Below, piece after piece: positions 1 through 9,830 of a stretch of 64,000 bases of DNA; within the stretch, counting starts at the first letter, position 1; each line of letters opens with the position of its first letter. A program made the position numbers and the translations under genes. The notes beneath the pieces were generated by a model. The model saw nothing but the letters and a program-made list of their open reading frames with translations. It had not been told where the DNA came from and made no database searches. Origin of the DNA: Burkholderia stabilis (GTDB lineage: Bacteria > Pseudomonadota > Gammaproteobacteria > Burkholderiales > Burkholderiaceae); NCBI RefSeq assembly GCF_001742165.1, contig NZ_CP016444.1, positions 1,054,001 to 1,118,000 of the forward strand. The letters are read 5' to 3'.

Positions 1-830
1 AATACCGGGTCCGGACCAAGTCCGGGGCGTTCCGGTGGATCCAGTCGAGGGGGCAGGCGTTGTGGGACAGCGCGGGCGAGCCGTACCGGATGGTGGGCTG
101 GATCATGGACATTTCGGATCGCAGGCGTGCCGAGGAACAGCTGCGCGAATCGCGCGAGGAGCTGAAGCGCCTGTCGGCCGGTATCCTGCGCGCGCGGGAA
201 GAGGAAAAGGCCCGCATCGCGCGCGAACTGCACGATGACCTGGGGCAGCAACTGACCGCGCTGAAGATGGTGACCGCGGTTCTCGAGAACAAGCTCAAGG
301 GCGCGGAAGCGGGATCTCCCGAGGCGATGGTCGGCAACCTCTATTCGATGATCGATCAGATCGTCGTTTCGGTGCGACGCATCGCGGCGGACTTGCGACC
401 GAGAATGCTGGACGATCTCGGACTGGTGCCCGCGGTCGACTGGCTGATCGCGGACTTCTCGTCACGATATGGCATTCATGTCGTCAGGAGCATCGATGCG
501 AACCAGATCGCGTTCAATCGCGAGAGCGCAACGGCTGTGTTCCGGATGGTGCAGGAGGCGCTGACGAACAGTGCGCGCCATTCGGGCGCGACCGAGGTCA
601 CGATCGGCATCTCGCGGGACGAGCCGAACTGCATCGTGACGATCGCGGACAACGGCCAAGGCGCCGAGAGCGACGTGCGCCCCGGATTGAAATCGTTCGG
701 CTTGCTCGGCATGAGGGAGCGCGCCGAGCGCGTGGGCGGCGAACTGCGAATCGAGACCGCGCCCGGCCATGGCTTTACCGTGAAAATCGTGATGCCGCTC
801 GCGGCGGTCGAGGCTGACGATCACGATTGA
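1..830 (+). CDS. PAS-domain sensor histidine kinase, NarL/UhpB type (5' end outside window)
   Basis: The reading frame is open from base 3, so the N-terminus lies upstream of the window. The visible part begins in the end of a PAS/PAC fold (FRWIQSRG, then WIMDISDRRRAEEQL), passes through a short coiled linker and enters a HisKA_3 dimerisation/phosphoacceptor segment with the ELHDDLGQQL motif, whose His is the predicted phosphorylation site. The C-terminal HATPase_c domain shows QEALTNSARHSGA (N box), DNGQG (G1) and GLLGMRERAE. This family signals to LuxR/FixJ-type regulators; the partner is not in the window and must lie upstream if it is local. The location just before an ANR-type arc operon makes oxygen or redox sensing plausible, but no haem-binding residues can be seen in the part present. 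Confidence 0.9.
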   Translation, partial: YRVRTKSGAFRWIQSRGQALWDSAGEPYRMVGWIMDISDRRRAEEQLRESREELKRLSAGILRAREEEKARIARELHDDLGQQLTALKMVTAVLENKLKGAEAGSPEAMVGNLYSMIDQIVVSVRRIAADLRPRMLDDLGLVPAVDWLIADFSSRYGIHVVRSIDANQIAFNRESATAVFRMVQEALTNSARHSGATEVTIGISRDEPNCIVTIADNGQGAESDVRPGLKSFGLLGMRERAERVGGELRIETAPGHGFTVKIVMPLAAVEADDHD

Positions 831-1251
831 GCGCGCGCATCCGTCCTGTTTCCGCGATCGGATTTGCCGGTCATCCACCGCATGGGATCTCGTTGAATCG
901 GGATGCCGCATGACGCGCTCGGGGCGTGGATAAATATTCCAATAGCACGAACCGAAAGCGCCGATCCCTTTTTCATCCCTCCCGTCAGCCCGAACTCGCA
1001 CGCTTGACCTGAATCAACCGGGTTCCGGCGATTCGGTATTTACTATCGTCACGGTTGTTTCGGTACCTGCACAGGCCGTCTTCCTGATGCGTCAAACGGT
1101 TGATTCCGATATTCATCGAGATTCGACGATAAGCAGATAAACAGGAATCCAGATTGTTTTGGTGAATCCATGAAAGGCTTCATGCCGGTTGCCGTCGGTT
1201 ATCGCCGGCTGCCGGATGACCCGGAAAAGTCAACGTCTTCGGAGAGCTGAA
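831..1251. other. Intergenic region upstream of arcD
   Basis: A 421-bp stretch with no convincing gene on either strand. It holds the FNR/ANR-type box at 1004-1017 and a candidate -10 (TACTAT, 1041-1046) about 33 bp downstream of the box centre, the geometry of a class II FNR promoter. This would give an arcD leader of about 200 nt. I see no riboswitch-like structure in the leader. Confidence 0.6.
1004..1017 (+). promoter_or_regulatory. FNR/ANR-type box upstream of arcDABC
   Basis: TTGACCTGAATCAA matches the FNR/ANR consensus TTGAT-N4-ATCAA at 9 of 10 positions. A class II position predicts transcription starting near 1052, matching the TACTAT -10 candidate at 1041-1046. ANR control of arcDABC is known in Pseudomonas aeruginosa; use of the site here is inferred. 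Confidence 0.7.
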
Positions 1252-2754
1252 ATGAGTCAACCCGTAGTGGAGAAGCCGCCCGTCAAGGGCGATCAGACAT
1301 CGTCCGGGCCGAAGGCGGCCGGCGGCGGGCCGGAGACACGCAAGCTCGGGCTGCTGCTGCTCAGCGGCATCGTCGTCGGGTCGATGATCGGTGGCGGTGC
1401 GTTCAACCTCCCGCAGAACATGGCTTCGGGTGCCGGGCTCGGCGCCATCGCAATCGCGTGGCTGATCACGCTCGTCGGCATGTTCTTTCTCGCCAACGCG
1501 TTTCGTACGCTGGCGGACCAGCGCCCGGAACTCACCGCAGGCATCTATTCGTACGCTCGCGAAGGTTTCGGCAAGTTCGCGGGCTTCGAGATGGCGTGGG
1601 GATACTGGCTCAGTTCCGCGTTCGGCAACGTGGCATTCGCCGTGTTGATCATGCAGACGCTCGGCTATTTTTTCCCGGCATTCGACGGCAAGAACTGGCA
1701 GTCGATCGCGGGCGGATCGCTGCTGATCTGGGCATTGCACTTCATGGTGCTGTCCGGCGTGAAGCGCACGGCGATCCTCAACACGATGGCGAGTGTGGTC
1801 AACGTCGTGACGCTGTCCGTCGCCATCGTCGTCATTGCATTGTTCTTCCAGAAAGGACATTTTTCGTTCGACGTATGGGGACAGCAGCAGCATCTCGGCG
1901 GCACGCTCGCCCAGGTCAAGAGCACGATGCTGGTCACGCTTTGGGTGTTCATCGGCATCGAAGGTGCTGTCGTCGTGTCCGACCGCGCGCGCAATCAGCA
2001 CGAAGTGGGCACCGCGACGTTCGTCGGGCTGGCGGTCTGCACGACGCTCTATTTCCTGCTGTCCGCGCTGCCGTTCGGCGTCATGTCCCAGCATCAGCTG
2101 GCGGGCCTGCAGAATCCGTCCACCGCATATGTGATCGAGCAGCTCGTGGGGCACTGGGGCGCGGTCTTCGTCGTCGTTGCGCTGCTGTTCTCGGTGCTGA
2201 GTTGCTGGCTGGCGTGGACGGTTCTCGTCGCCGAGCTGCCGTATGCGGCCGCCAAGGACAACATTTTCCCGCGCTTTCTCTCGCACGAGAATCGCCATCA
2301 TGCGGCTGCGCCGTCGCTCTGGATCTCGAGCGCGGTGATGCAGGTCATGATGTTCGTCGTGCTGTTCGCGCACGACGCGTGGATGTGGCTGATCAGCGTG
2401 GCGGGCGTGATGATCCTGCCGCCGTATCTGGCGAGTACCTGCTTTCTGTGGAAATGCGCGACGCAGAAGAACTTCCGCGAGCATGCCGGCGAGGGCAAGC
2501 GCGCATCGCTATGGACCGGCTTGCTGGGCACGGTTTACGCAGCGTGGCTGCTTTACGCGGCCGGCCCGACCTACCTGCTGATGTCGACGATCTTCTTCGT
2601 GATCGGCATCCCGGTGTTCTGGTACGCGCAACGCGAGAAACATCCCGCGTCACCCGTCTTTACCGGTATCGAGCGCATGGCCGCTGTCGTGCTGGTCGTC
2701 GTCGCGGCGAGCGCATTCGTGCTGTTTGCGAAGGGCATCGTGTCGGTCGGCTGA
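1252..2754 (+). CDS. arcD: Arginine/ornithine antiporter, APC superfamily
   Basis: A 500-aa polytopic membrane protein with about 12 hydrophobic segments. The first transmembrane helix carries the APC-type glycine-rich unwound stretch (GIVVGSMIGGGAFNLPQNMA), as in ArcD and related basic amino-acid antiporters. It should exchange external arginine for ornithine across the inner membrane, feeding the deiminase pathway. The start was set at MSQPVVEK, preceded by a GGAGAGCTGAA ribosome-binding region, rather than at the upstream in-frame ATG of the longer frame. It is the first gene of arcDABC and lies downstream of an ANR-type box. Exact substrate preference is not provable from sequence, but the operon makes arginine/ornithine by far the best fit. 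Confidence 0.93.
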   Translation: MSQPVVEKPPVKGDQTSSGPKAAGGGPETRKLGLLLLSGIVVGSMIGGGAFNLPQNMASGAGLGAIAIAWLITLVGMFFLANAFRTLADQRPELTAGIYSYAREGFGKFAGFEMAWGYWLSSAFGNVAFAVLIMQTLGYFFPAFDGKNWQSIAGGSLLIWALHFMVLSGVKRTAILNTMASVVNVVTLSVAIVVIALFFQKGHFSFDVWGQQQHLGGTLAQVKSTMLVTLWVFIGIEGAVVVSDRARNQHEVGTATFVGLAVCTTLYFLLSALPFGVMSQHQLAGLQNPSTAYVIEQLVGHWGAVFVVVALLFSVLSCWLAWTVLVAELPYAAAKDNIFPRFLSHENRHHAAAPSLWISSAVMQVMMFVVLFAHDAWMWLISVAGVMILPPYLASTCFLWKCATQKNFREHAGEGKRASLWTGLLGTVYAAWLLYAAGPTYLLMSTIFFVIGIPVFWYAQREKHPASPVFTGIERMAAVVLVVVAASAFVLFAKGIVSVG

Positions 2755-2854
2755 CCGGCGCCGGACGCGGTGGATGGCGCGCATGACGGCAGCACGCGGC
2801 ATCCGTATCGACATCGCAATCGAATAACTGCTTCAGGAATCGGGGAACCCGACC

Positions 2855-4078
2855 ATGACACTTGGCGTTCATTCCGAGGCCGGCAAACTGCGCACCGTGA
2901 TGGTCTGCGCGCCCGGCCTCGCTCATCGCCGGTTGACGCCGGCCAACTGCGGAACCTTGCTGTTCGACGACGTGATCTGGGTCGACAAGGCAGTCGAAGA
3001 TCACCAGGCCTTCGTGCGCGTCCTGCGCGAACGGGACGTGGAGGTGCTGGAGTTCCAGCACCTGCTGGCCGAAGTCTGCCTGGACACCGGTGCGCGCGAC
3101 TGGATACTCGACCGCCGCATCACCGAAGAGGAGGTCGGCACCGGCATGCTGCGCGAGCTGCGGCTTTGGCTCGAATCGATGCCGGCGCAGCGGCTTGCCG
3201 ACGTGCTGATCGGCGGTGTCGCGAAGTCGGAGCTGCCGTTCGACGCGCGCGGGCTGTTCGGCGGTTATCTGGAGCGTTCGGACTTCGTGATTCCGCCGCT
3301 CGTTAACCTGATGTTCCAGCGTGACCCGAGCGCATGGATTTACGGCGGGGTGACGTTGCATCCGATGTTCTTTCCGGCGCGCCGGAAAGAAACGCTGCTG
3401 CTCGCGGCCGTCTATGCGTTTCATCCGCGCTTTGCCGGAAACGTGCGCACGTGGTGGGGCAGCCCTGACGTCGATCACGGCGCACAGACGCTCGAAGGCG
3501 GCGACGTGATGGCCATCGGCAACGGTGTCGTGCTGATCGGCATGGGCGAGCGCTCGAGCCCGCAAGCCGTCACGCAGGTCGCGCGCGCGCTGTTCGCCGG
3601 CCACGGCGCGAAGCGCGTGATCGCCTGCCAGTTTCCGAAGTCGCGTGCGTCGATGCATCTCGACACCGTTTTCTCGTTTCTCGACGTCGACTTCGTCAGC
3701 ATTTATCCGGACGTGGCCGACGAGATCCGTTGCACGAGCCTGTATCCCGGAGATGCGCTCGGGCAGGTACGTTACGAGCGCCACGACGAAAAGTTCCTGG
3801 CGGTCGTGGCGGGCGCGCTCGGGGTCGGTTCGCTGCGGGTGCTGACGACGGGCGGCGACCGCTACGAGAGCGAACGCGAGCAATGGGACGACGGCAACAA
3901 CGTGCTCGCGCTCGATCGCCGCGTCGTGCTCGCCTATGACCGCAACACCCATACGAACCGCAAAATGCGCCAGGCGGGCGTCGAGGTGATCGAGCTGCCT
4001 GGCGGCGAGCTTGGCCGCGGGCGCGGCGGCAGTCATTGCCTGAGCTGCCCGGTCGCGCGCGATCCGATCGCGCTCTGA
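2855..4078 (+). CDS. arcA: Arginine deiminase
   Basis: Cytosolic enzyme hydrolysing L-arginine to citrulline and ammonia, first step of the ADI pathway. The 407-aa length is normal for the family. Signature motifs in order: FQRDPSAW (about 154-161), LEGGDV (about 213-218), [11 protein letters not shown] with His268 and Asp270, and the C-terminal [11 protein letters not shown] whose Cys395 is the expected nucleophile. All core catalytic residues are therefore present. It starts 100 bp after arcD in the same direction and is followed by arcB after 40 bp. Confidence 0.97.
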   Translation: MTLGVHSEAGKLRTVMVCAPGLAHRRLTPANCGTLLFDDVIWVDKAVEDHQAFVRVLRERDVEVLEFQHLLAEVCLDTGARDWILDRRITEEEVGTGMLRELRLWLESMPAQRLADVLIGGVAKSELPFDARGLFGGYLERSDFVIPPLVNLMFQRDPSAWIYGGVTLHPMFFPARRKETLLLAAVYAFHPRFAGNVRTWWGSPDVDHGAQTLEGGDVMAIGNGVVLIGMGERSSPQAVTQVARALFAGHGAKRVIACQFPKSRASMHLDTVFSFLDVDFVSIYPDVADEIRCTSLYPGDALGQVRYERHDEKFLAVVAGALGVGSLRVLTTGGDRYESEREQWDDGNNVLALDRRVVLAYDRNTHTNRKMRQAGVEVIELPGGELGRGRGGSHCLSCPVARDPIAL

Positions 4079-4118
4079 CCTGGGATTCAATACCGATATC
4101 GAGAGACCCGACTTCATC

Positions 4119-5120
4119 ATGTTCAACGTACACAACCGCAGCTATCTGACGCTGATGGACTATACGCCGCGCCAGATCCGTTATCTGCTCGACCTGTCCC
4201 GCGACCTCAAGCGCGCGAAATATGCGGGCACCGAAGTACCGCGCCTGACCGGCAGGAACATTGCGCTGATCTTCGAAAAAACCTCGACCCGCACACGCTG
4301 CGCGTTCGAAGTCGCCGCGCATGACCAGGGCGCGCACGTCACCTACATCGATCCGGCCGGCTCGCAGATCGGCCACAAGGAATCGATGAAGGACACGGCC
4401 CGCGTGCTCGGCCGGATGTACGACGCGATCGAGTATCGCGGCTTCGGCCAGGAGATCGTCGAGGAACTCGCGCAATACGCGGGCGTGCCCGTCTACAACG
4501 GGCTGACCGACGAATTCCATCCGACCCAGATGCTGGCCGACGTGCTGACCATGCGCGAACACAGCGACAAGCCGATTCACGAGATTGCGTACTGCTACAT
4601 CGGCGACGCACACAACAATACGGGCAATTCGTTGATGATCGTCGGGGCGAAGCTCGGCATGGACGTCCGCCTGTGCGCGCCGCGGAGCTTGTGGCCGCAT
4701 GACGAACTGATCGCGCAATGCCGGGAGATCGCGGCGAATACGGGCGCCCGGATCACGTTGACCGAGCAGCCCGGGGAAGCCGTGAAGGGCGTGGACTTCA
4801 TCTACACGGACGTGTGGGTATCGATGGGTGAACCGGAGGAGCGATGGGGAGAGCGCATCGGCACATTGCTTCCCTATCAGGTGAACGCGGGACTGCTGTC
4901 GGCCGCGGGTAACCCGCGCGTGAAGTTCATGCATTGCCTGCCGGCGTTCCACGACGCCCATACGGTGGTGGGCAAGCAGATTGCGGATCGCTACGGTTTG
5001 ACCGACGGCGTCGAAGTGACCGACGAGGTGTTCGAATCCGACGCGTCGATCGTCTTCGAACAGGCCGAGAATCGCCTGCATACGATCAAGGCCGTGCTGG
5101 TCGCAACGCTCGCGGGCTAG
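4119..5120 (+). CDS. arcB: Ornithine carbamoyltransferase, catabolic
   Basis: Catalyses phosphorolysis of citrulline to ornithine and carbamoyl phosphate in the ADI pathway. The 333-aa protein shows the carbamoyl-phosphate site STRTR (56-60), HPTQ (134-137) and the ornithine-loop HCLP (272-275), all intact. The position between arcA and arcC argues for the catabolic paralogue (ArcB) rather than biosynthetic ArgF. It is separated from arcC by only 13 bp. Confidence 0.97.
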   Translation: MFNVHNRSYLTLMDYTPRQIRYLLDLSRDLKRAKYAGTEVPRLTGRNIALIFEKTSTRTRCAFEVAAHDQGAHVTYIDPAGSQIGHKESMKDTARVLGRMYDAIEYRGFGQEIVEELAQYAGVPVYNGLTDEFHPTQMLADVLTMREHSDKPIHEIAYCYIGDAHNNTGNSLMIVGAKLGMDVRLCAPRSLWPHDELIAQCREIAANTGARITLTEQPGEAVKGVDFIYTDVWVSMGEPEERWGERIGTLLPYQVNAGLLSAAGNPRVKFMHCLPAFHDAHTVVGKQIADRYGLTDGVEVTDEVFESDASIVFEQAENRLHTIKAVLVATLAG

Positions 5121-5133
5121 GGGAGGGCAACCG

Positions 5134-6081
5134 ATGCGTATCGTCGTCGCACTCGGCGGCAACGCGTTGCTGCGGCGCGGGGAGGTCATGAGTGCCGCCG
5201 CGCAACTGCAGAACGTGAGACTGGCCGCAGCCCAACTGGCGGGTATCGCGGATGGCAACGAACTCGTGATCGTGCACGGCAATGGCCCTCAGGTGGGCAT
5301 GCTCGCCGCGCTGTCCCGGCAGGCTCCGCCGCCCGAACGCTTTCCGCTCGACGTGCTCGATGCCGAAACGGAAGGGATGATCGGCTACCTGATCGAACTG
5401 GAACTGCGCAACCGGATGCACGCGTCGCGTCCGTGCGCGACGCTGCTGACGATGGTCGAGGTGAGCGCCGCGGATCCGGCTTTCGATCATCCCGACAAGC
5501 CGGTCGGCCCGATTCTCACGCAAGCCGCGGCGACGGAGCTGGCATGTGTCAATGGCTGGCAGGTGGCCGCCGACGGCGATGGCTACCGCCGCGTCGTGCC
5601 GAGCCCGCAGCCGCTGCGCTTTCTGGAGATCGAACCGGTACGGGCGCTGCTCGCGAGCGGCACGATCGTGATTTGCGCGGGCGGGGGCGGGATTCCTGTT
5701 GTGGAAACGGAGGGCGGCCGGCATCAGGGGGTCGAGGCGGTGATCGACAAGGACCGCAGCGCGGCGCGCCTCGCACGCGAACTCGATGCGGACCTGTTCG
5801 TGATCGCGACCGACGTGGCGGGTGTTTACGCCGACTGGGGCACGCCCGACGCGCGGCTGGTGCGCCGTACGTCGCCGGAGGCGCTCGCCGCGCTGCATTT
5901 CGCGGCGGGCTCCATGGGGCCGAAGGTCGAGGCTGCCGCTGAGTTCGCACGCGGGTCGGGCCGGCGCGCGACCATCGGCGCGCTCGCGGACATCACGCGT
6001 CTCGTCGACGACACCGCAGGCACCTCGGTGAAGACCGGGCAGGCTTGCGCATTCGAGGATGCGCCGATGCCGGCGCGGTGA
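5134..6081 (+). CDS. arcC: Carbamate kinase
   Basis: Transfers phosphate from carbamoyl phosphate to ADP, giving ATP plus ammonia and CO2: the energy-yielding last step of the ADI pathway. The 315-aa protein has the amino-acid-kinase fold: VALGGNALLRRG at the N-terminus, VIVHGNGPQVG around residues 47-57, the ICAGGGGIPVV segment and a VIDKDRSAARLA block with the conserved Asp/Lys. It is the last gene of arcDABC; a GGGAGGG-type ribosome-binding site precedes the ATG. Confidence 0.96.
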   Translation: MRIVVALGGNALLRRGEVMSAAAQLQNVRLAAAQLAGIADGNELVIVHGNGPQVGMLAALSRQAPPPERFPLDVLDAETEGMIGYLIELELRNRMHASRPCATLLTMVEVSAADPAFDHPDKPVGPILTQAAATELACVNGWQVAADGDGYRRVVPSPQPLRFLEIEPVRALLASGTIVICAGGGGIPVVETEGGRHQGVEAVIDKDRSAARLARELDADLFVIATDVAGVYADWGTPDARLVRRTSPEALAALHFAAGSMGPKVEAAAEFARGSGRRATIGALADITRLVDDTAGTSVKTGQACAFEDAPMPAR

Positions 6082-6164
6082 CCGTCGCGCCGTCGCCGGC
6101 CAGCCGTTCGAACCCGCATCGGAAGATGCGGCTCATGCCGTCGGCCGCGTCGGGGCCGCGCGTG

Positions 6165-6353
6165 TTACGGGCGGTCGTCCGGTCCGGGATTCAGCAGTAC
6201 GACGAACGCGACGATGCTCGAAATCAGCGTGACGATCGAGTACCTGAACACCTGCTCGTCGAACAGCATCCCGTGCACGATGCCGACCAGCGACGCAAGC
6301 GCGATGAATACGCTGAGCGTCGCGAGGACGATTCGGTACTGCTTGCGGATCAT
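6165..6353 (-). CDS. Small two-helix membrane protein, function unknown
   Basis: A 62-aa protein with two hydrophobic helices (about residues 8-28 and 37-55) separated by a short polar loop (FDEQVFRY). The ATG is preceded on its strand by GGGAG at good spacing, and upstream lies a perfect ANR-type box (6474-6487) with a CATGAT -10 candidate, so it probably has its own low-oxygen promoter. It is divergent from the BON gene. I do not recognise the family; small hydrophobic proteins of this kind often modulate membrane enzymes, but nothing here shows a partner. Confidence 0.6.
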   Translation of the reverse strand: MIRKQYRIVLATLSVFIALASLVGIVHGMLFDEQVFRYSIVTLISSIVAFVVLLNPGPDDRP

Positions 6354-6473
6354 GACAATCTCCCGGGAAGCGGTGGTTGCCGGCTGTCGTACGGATGCGT
6401 AGCGTTCGTGTTGCCGCGGTTTGCGCGATATCCGGCGTCACGAATCATGATCGCGTCGCGTGCCGTCGCACCG

Positions 6474-6487
6474 TTGATCTGCATCAA
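6474..6487. promoter_or_regulatory. Perfect FNR/ANR-type box
   Basis: TTGATCTGCATCAA is a full 10/10 match to TTGAT-N4-ATCAA. A -10 candidate on the minus strand (CATGAT, complement of 6444-6449) lies at the right distance to drive the 62-aa membrane protein gene leftward. Confidence 0.75.
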
Positions 6488-6542
6488 CGGATAAATTCAG
6501 CCGTCGTCCGCAGGCCGGCCGCCGTGTCCGGCCCGCTGTTGA

Positions 6543-6556
6543 TTGATCCTCGTCAA
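6543..6556. promoter_or_regulatory. Second FNR/ANR-type box, upstream of the BON gene
   Basis: TTGATCCTCGTCAA matches 9 of 10 consensus positions. Its centre is about 100 bp before the BON gene start, so a class II promoter would give a leader near 58 nt. The -10 in the expected window is weak (GATGCT). Confidence 0.65.
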
Positions 6557-6648
6557 GCCGCCGGCGCCGCCATGCGCGATGCTGAACGCGGTACGGCGCG
6601 CAACCGGTCGCAAGACTCGCGATCGACACGGGCCGACGGGAGACCGAC

Positions 6649-7296
6649 ATGAAGTCCGATGCAGCACTCAAGCAGGATGTCGAACAGGCGCTGTTCTGGA
6701 ACCCGGCGATCGATGCGCGGCGGATCGACGTCGACGTACGCGACCGGATCGTGACGTTGCGCGGCACCGTCGATGGTTGGGCCCAGAAGCTGGAGGCGCA
6801 GAAAACCGCGCTGCATGTCGCGGACGCGCGCGCGCTGGTGCTCGAGCTGGATGTGGTCGCGCCGGCGAACGCGTGCGCGGATCAGGAACTGGCGATCGCG
6901 ATCACGTTCGCGCTCGGCTGGCAGGAGGCGCTGCGCGATCACAAGATCCGCGTCGAAGTCGATCACGGATGCGTGACGCTCGACGGCGAAGTGGATCGCG
7001 CGTTCCAGAGCCGTGCGGCGGAAGCGATGGTGAGCCGGATGATTGGCGTCGTCGGCGTGGCGAACCGCATCCAGGTGCGTGCCGACCATACGGTGCCGGA
7101 CGTCGGCGCGCGGATTGCCGAGGCGCTTGCGCGACGCGCACAGCGCGAATCCGCGGGGATTTCGATCGACGCGGCCGACGGGATCGTCACGTTAACGGGC
7201 ACGGTCGCGTCGCTCGCCGAAAAGCGTGCCGCGTGCGGCGCGGCAGGGTCGGTCCGAGGCGTTCGCGAGGTCGTCGACCGGCTGACGGTTGCCTGA
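6649..7296 (+). CDS. Triple BON-domain protein
   Basis: A 215-aa protein made of three consecutive BON domains (about 3-70, 78-145 and 150-214), each with the VxLxGxV turn: VTLRGTVDGWAQK, VTLDGEVDRAFQ and VTLTGTVASLAEK. BON domains (as in OsmY and Kon) are thought to bind phospholipid or envelope components. No clear signal peptide is present, so a cytoplasmic or peripheral membrane role is possible. It starts a row of three same-strand genes ending in ftsH and sits behind an ANR-type box. A ribosome-binding GGGAGA precedes the chosen ATG. The exact function is unknown. Confidence 0.85.
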   Translation: MKSDAALKQDVEQALFWNPAIDARRIDVDVRDRIVTLRGTVDGWAQKLEAQKTALHVADARALVLELDVVAPANACADQELAIAITFALGWQEALRDHKIRVEVDHGCVTLDGEVDRAFQSRAAEAMVSRMIGVVGVANRIQVRADHTVPDVGARIAEALARRAQRESAGISIDAADGIVTLTGTVASLAEKRAACGAAGSVRGVREVVDRLTVA

Positions 7297-7323
7297 CCGG
7301 CACGCTTACAAGGAGAAGCCGTG

Positions 7324-7833
7324 ATGAACCGTTCGAATTCCGGCCCCGGCCGAAACTTCCTGCGCCGCGACAAGCGCATGCAGCCGCATACGAAGGACAG
7401 TTACCGCGATCCGAAGCGGCCGAAGGGCGACCGGATCTGCGAAAGCTGCGGCGCCGTCTGCGACGCGGGCCGCTGGACCTGGTACGCGACCGCGCTCGAC
7501 CGGCGCCAGCTCGAATGCCCGGCCTGCAAGCGCATGCGGGAAAACGCGCCGGCCGGCGAACTGGTATTGCACGGCGATTACCTGCGCGCGCACCGGTCGG
7601 CGATCCTCGAACTGCTCCAGCATCAGGCCGATCTGGAGACGAGCGAACATGCGCTCGAACGCATCATGGAAATCGAGAAATCCCGCGATACGCTCGTCAT
7701 CCGGACGACGGGCGTGCACATGGTGCGGCGCCTGGGCGAAGCGTTGCTGCATGCGCATCACGGCGATCTAGCGCTCAACTATCGCGACAGTGAGGACATG
7801 CTGCGCGCGCAATGGACACGTGACGATGCGTGA
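7324..7833 (+). CDS. Zinc-ribbon protein of unknown function (NMD3-like)
   Basis: A 169-aa soluble protein. Residues near 38-70 contain two CxxC pairs (CESC and CPAC), a probable treble-clef or zinc-ribbon site reminiscent of NMD3-type zinc-binding proteins. The C-terminal half is helical and rich in charged residues (HQADLETSEHALERIMEIEK). AAGGAGAA at 7310-7317 fits the ATG at 7324 better than the GTG one codon earlier. It sits 27 bp after the BON gene and just before ftsH, so the three are likely cotranscribed. A role in RNA or ribosome handling under stress is only a guess. Confidence 0.72.
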   Translation: MNRSNSGPGRNFLRRDKRMQPHTKDSYRDPKRPKGDRICESCGAVCDAGRWTWYATALDRRQLECPACKRMRENAPAGELVLHGDYLRAHRSAILELLQHQADLETSEHALERIMEIEKSRDTLVIRTTGVHMVRRLGEALLHAHHGDLALNYRDSEDMLRAQWTRDDA

Positions 7834-7866
7834 CCGGGCATGCGCCCGTCGTGCAGGCTCGATGCC

Positions 7867-9774
7867 ATGAAGAAAACCTTCGACTACTCCGCGCTGCTGA
7901 TCCCGATCGCCTTCGCCGTACTGGTCGCGTTTCAGTTGCTGTCGGCCCGGCCGGCGACGACATCGATTTCGTACAGCGACTTCCACCGGCTGGTCGACGC
8001 GCGGCTCGTCGACGATCTGGAGATCGGTCAAGCGTCGATCTCGGGCGCACTGCGCATGCCCGAAGCCGGTACGGCGCTGCCGGCCTCAGACGCGCTGGCC
8101 GTGAAGAAGGCCGGATCGCCGTGGCGCTTCACGACGAACCGGGTGGCCGACGACCATCTGGTCGCGTCGTTGACGGCCGCCGGTATCCGCTATCGCGGAA
8201 TGCCGGATTCGGGCTGGATCGAGACGCTTGCGACGTGGGTGTTTCCGGTGATCCTCGTCGTGCTGATCTGGAACTTCATGATGCGCAGGCCGAGCGGAAT
8301 GCGGGACCTGAGCGGCATGGGAAAAAGCCAGGCCCGCGTCTATGTGCAGCAGGAAACCGGCATCACGTTCGACGATATCGCGGGCATCGACGAGGCGAAG
8401 GCCGAGCTGCAGCAGATCGTCGCGTTCCTGCGCAGCCCCGAACGCTACCAGCGGCTCGGCGGCAAGATTCCGAAGGGCGTGCTGATCGTCGGGGCGCCGG
8501 GGACCGGCAAGACGCTGCTCGCCCGCGCGGTCGCGGGCGAGGCGGCGGTGCCGTTCTTCTCGATCAGCGGGTCGGCCTTCGTCGAGATGTTCGTCGGCGT
8601 CGGCGCGGCCCGCGTGCGCGACCTGTTCGAGCAGGCGCAGCAGAAAGCGCCGTGCATCGTGTTCATCGACGAGCTCGATGCGCTCGGCAAGGCGCGCGGT
8701 GTCGGCCTGATGACCGGCAACGACGAGCGCGAGCAGACGCTCAACCAGTTGCTCGTCGAAATGGACGGCTTCCAAGCCAATTCGGGCGTCATCATCATGG
8801 CCGCGACCAACCGGCCGGAGATCCTGGATCCCGCGCTGCTGCGCCCCGGACGGTTCGACCGGCACATCGCGATCGACCGGCCGGACTTGACCGGCCGCAA
8901 GCAGATCCTGGCCGTGCACACGAAGCGCGTGAAGCTTGCCCCGGAAATCGATCTGGCCGAACTGGCGTCGCGCACGCCGGGCTTCGTCGGCGCCGATCTC
9001 GCGAACGTCGTCAACGAGGCCGCGCTGCATGCGGCCGAACTCGGCAAGCCCGCGATCGGGATGGCCGACTTCGACGAGGCGATCGATCGTGCAATGACGG
9101 GCATGGAGCGCAAGAGCCGCGTGATGAACGAACAGGAGAAGCGGACCATCGCGTACCACGAATCGGGGCATGCGCTCGTCGCGCAAAGCCGCGCGCACTG
9201 CGATCCGGTGAAGAAGGTGTCGATCATTCCGCGCGGCATCGCGGCCCTCGGCTACACGCAGCAAGTGCCGACCGAGGACCGCTACGTGCTGCGCAGGAGC
9301 GAATTGCTCGACCGGCTCGACGTGTTGCTCGGCGGGCGGGTGGCCGAGGAAATCGCGTTCGGCGATGTGTCGACCGGCGCGCAGAACGATCTCGAACGGG
9401 CGACCGCGCTCGCCCGGCACATGGTCATGCAGTACGGGATGAGCGACAAGCTCGGCCTGTCGACGTTCGACGATGCAGCGCCGCAGGGCGGGGCGCCCGG
9501 CGTATGGACGCCGGGCGACGGCCGTTGCAGCGAACACACGGCGCAACTGATCGACGAGGAGGTGCGCGTGCTGCTCGAGGACGCGCATGCGCGGGTCGCG
9601 GCGACGCTCGGCGAGCACCGCGACGCGCTCGAACGGATTGCACGGTGCTTGCTGCTGCACGAGTCGATCGATCACGACAGGCTGGTGGCGCTCATTGCGG
9701 CGCCGGACGATGCCGACGAGCCGAGCCGCCCCGCGGAAGCCGACTCGGAGACGACACCGGGGGCTGCCGCCTGA
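7867..9774 (+). CDS. ftsH: FtsH-type ATP-dependent zinc metalloprotease (accessory paralogue)
   Basis: A membrane-anchored AAA+ protease of 635 aa. Two transmembrane helices (about 8-27 and 122-139) flank a periplasmic domain. The AAA+ module has Walker A GAPGTGKT (209-216), Walker B IVFIDEL (264-270) and the [17 protein letters not shown] second region of homology. The protease domain has HESGH (431-435), and the later GAQNDLERA supplies the third Zn ligand (Asp). All catalytic elements are intact. It degrades membrane and short-lived cytosolic proteins. The context (BON gene, zinc-ribbon gene, ANR boxes) is unlike the housekeeping ftsH locus (rrmJ-ftsH-folP), so this is probably a second, condition-specific copy. 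Confidence 0.93.
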   Translation: MKKTFDYSALLIPIAFAVLVAFQLLSARPATTSISYSDFHRLVDARLVDDLEIGQASISGALRMPEAGTALPASDALAVKKAGSPWRFTTNRVADDHLVASLTAAGIRYRGMPDSGWIETLATWVFPVILVVLIWNFMMRRPSGMRDLSGMGKSQARVYVQQETGITFDDIAGIDEAKAELQQIVAFLRSPERYQRLGGKIPKGVLIVGAPGTGKTLLARAVAGEAAVPFFSISGSAFVEMFVGVGAARVRDLFEQAQQKAPCIVFIDELDALGKARGVGLMTGNDEREQTLNQLLVEMDGFQANSGVIIMAATNRPEILDPALLRPGRFDRHIAIDRPDLTGRKQILAVHTKRVKLAPEIDLAELASRTPGFVGADLANVVNEAALHAAELGKPAIGMADFDEAIDRAMTGMERKSRVMNEQEKRTIAYHESGHALVAQSRAHCDPVKKVSIIPRGIAALGYTQQVPTEDRYVLRRSELLDRLDVLLGGRVAEEIAFGDVSTGAQNDLERATALARHMVMQYGMSDKLGLSTFDDAAPQGGAPGVWTPGDGRCSEHTAQLIDEEVRVLLEDAHARVAATLGEHRDALERIARCLLLHESIDHDRLVALIAAPDDADEPSRPAEADSETTPGAAA

Positions 9775-9830
9775 ACGGTTGCCGGCTTCGTGCCGGACCG
9801 CCGAACGCTGATGTCCGGCAATCGTGTCGT

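Noticed and set aside
1100..1113. TTGATTCCGATATT upstream of arcD as a second FNR box
   Set aside because: Only the left half-site fits.
1180..2484. Long minus-strand open frame opposite arcD (434 codons)
   Set aside because: Arg/His/Gln-rich shadow of a high-GC gene; arcD on the other strand has clear membrane-protein features and motifs.
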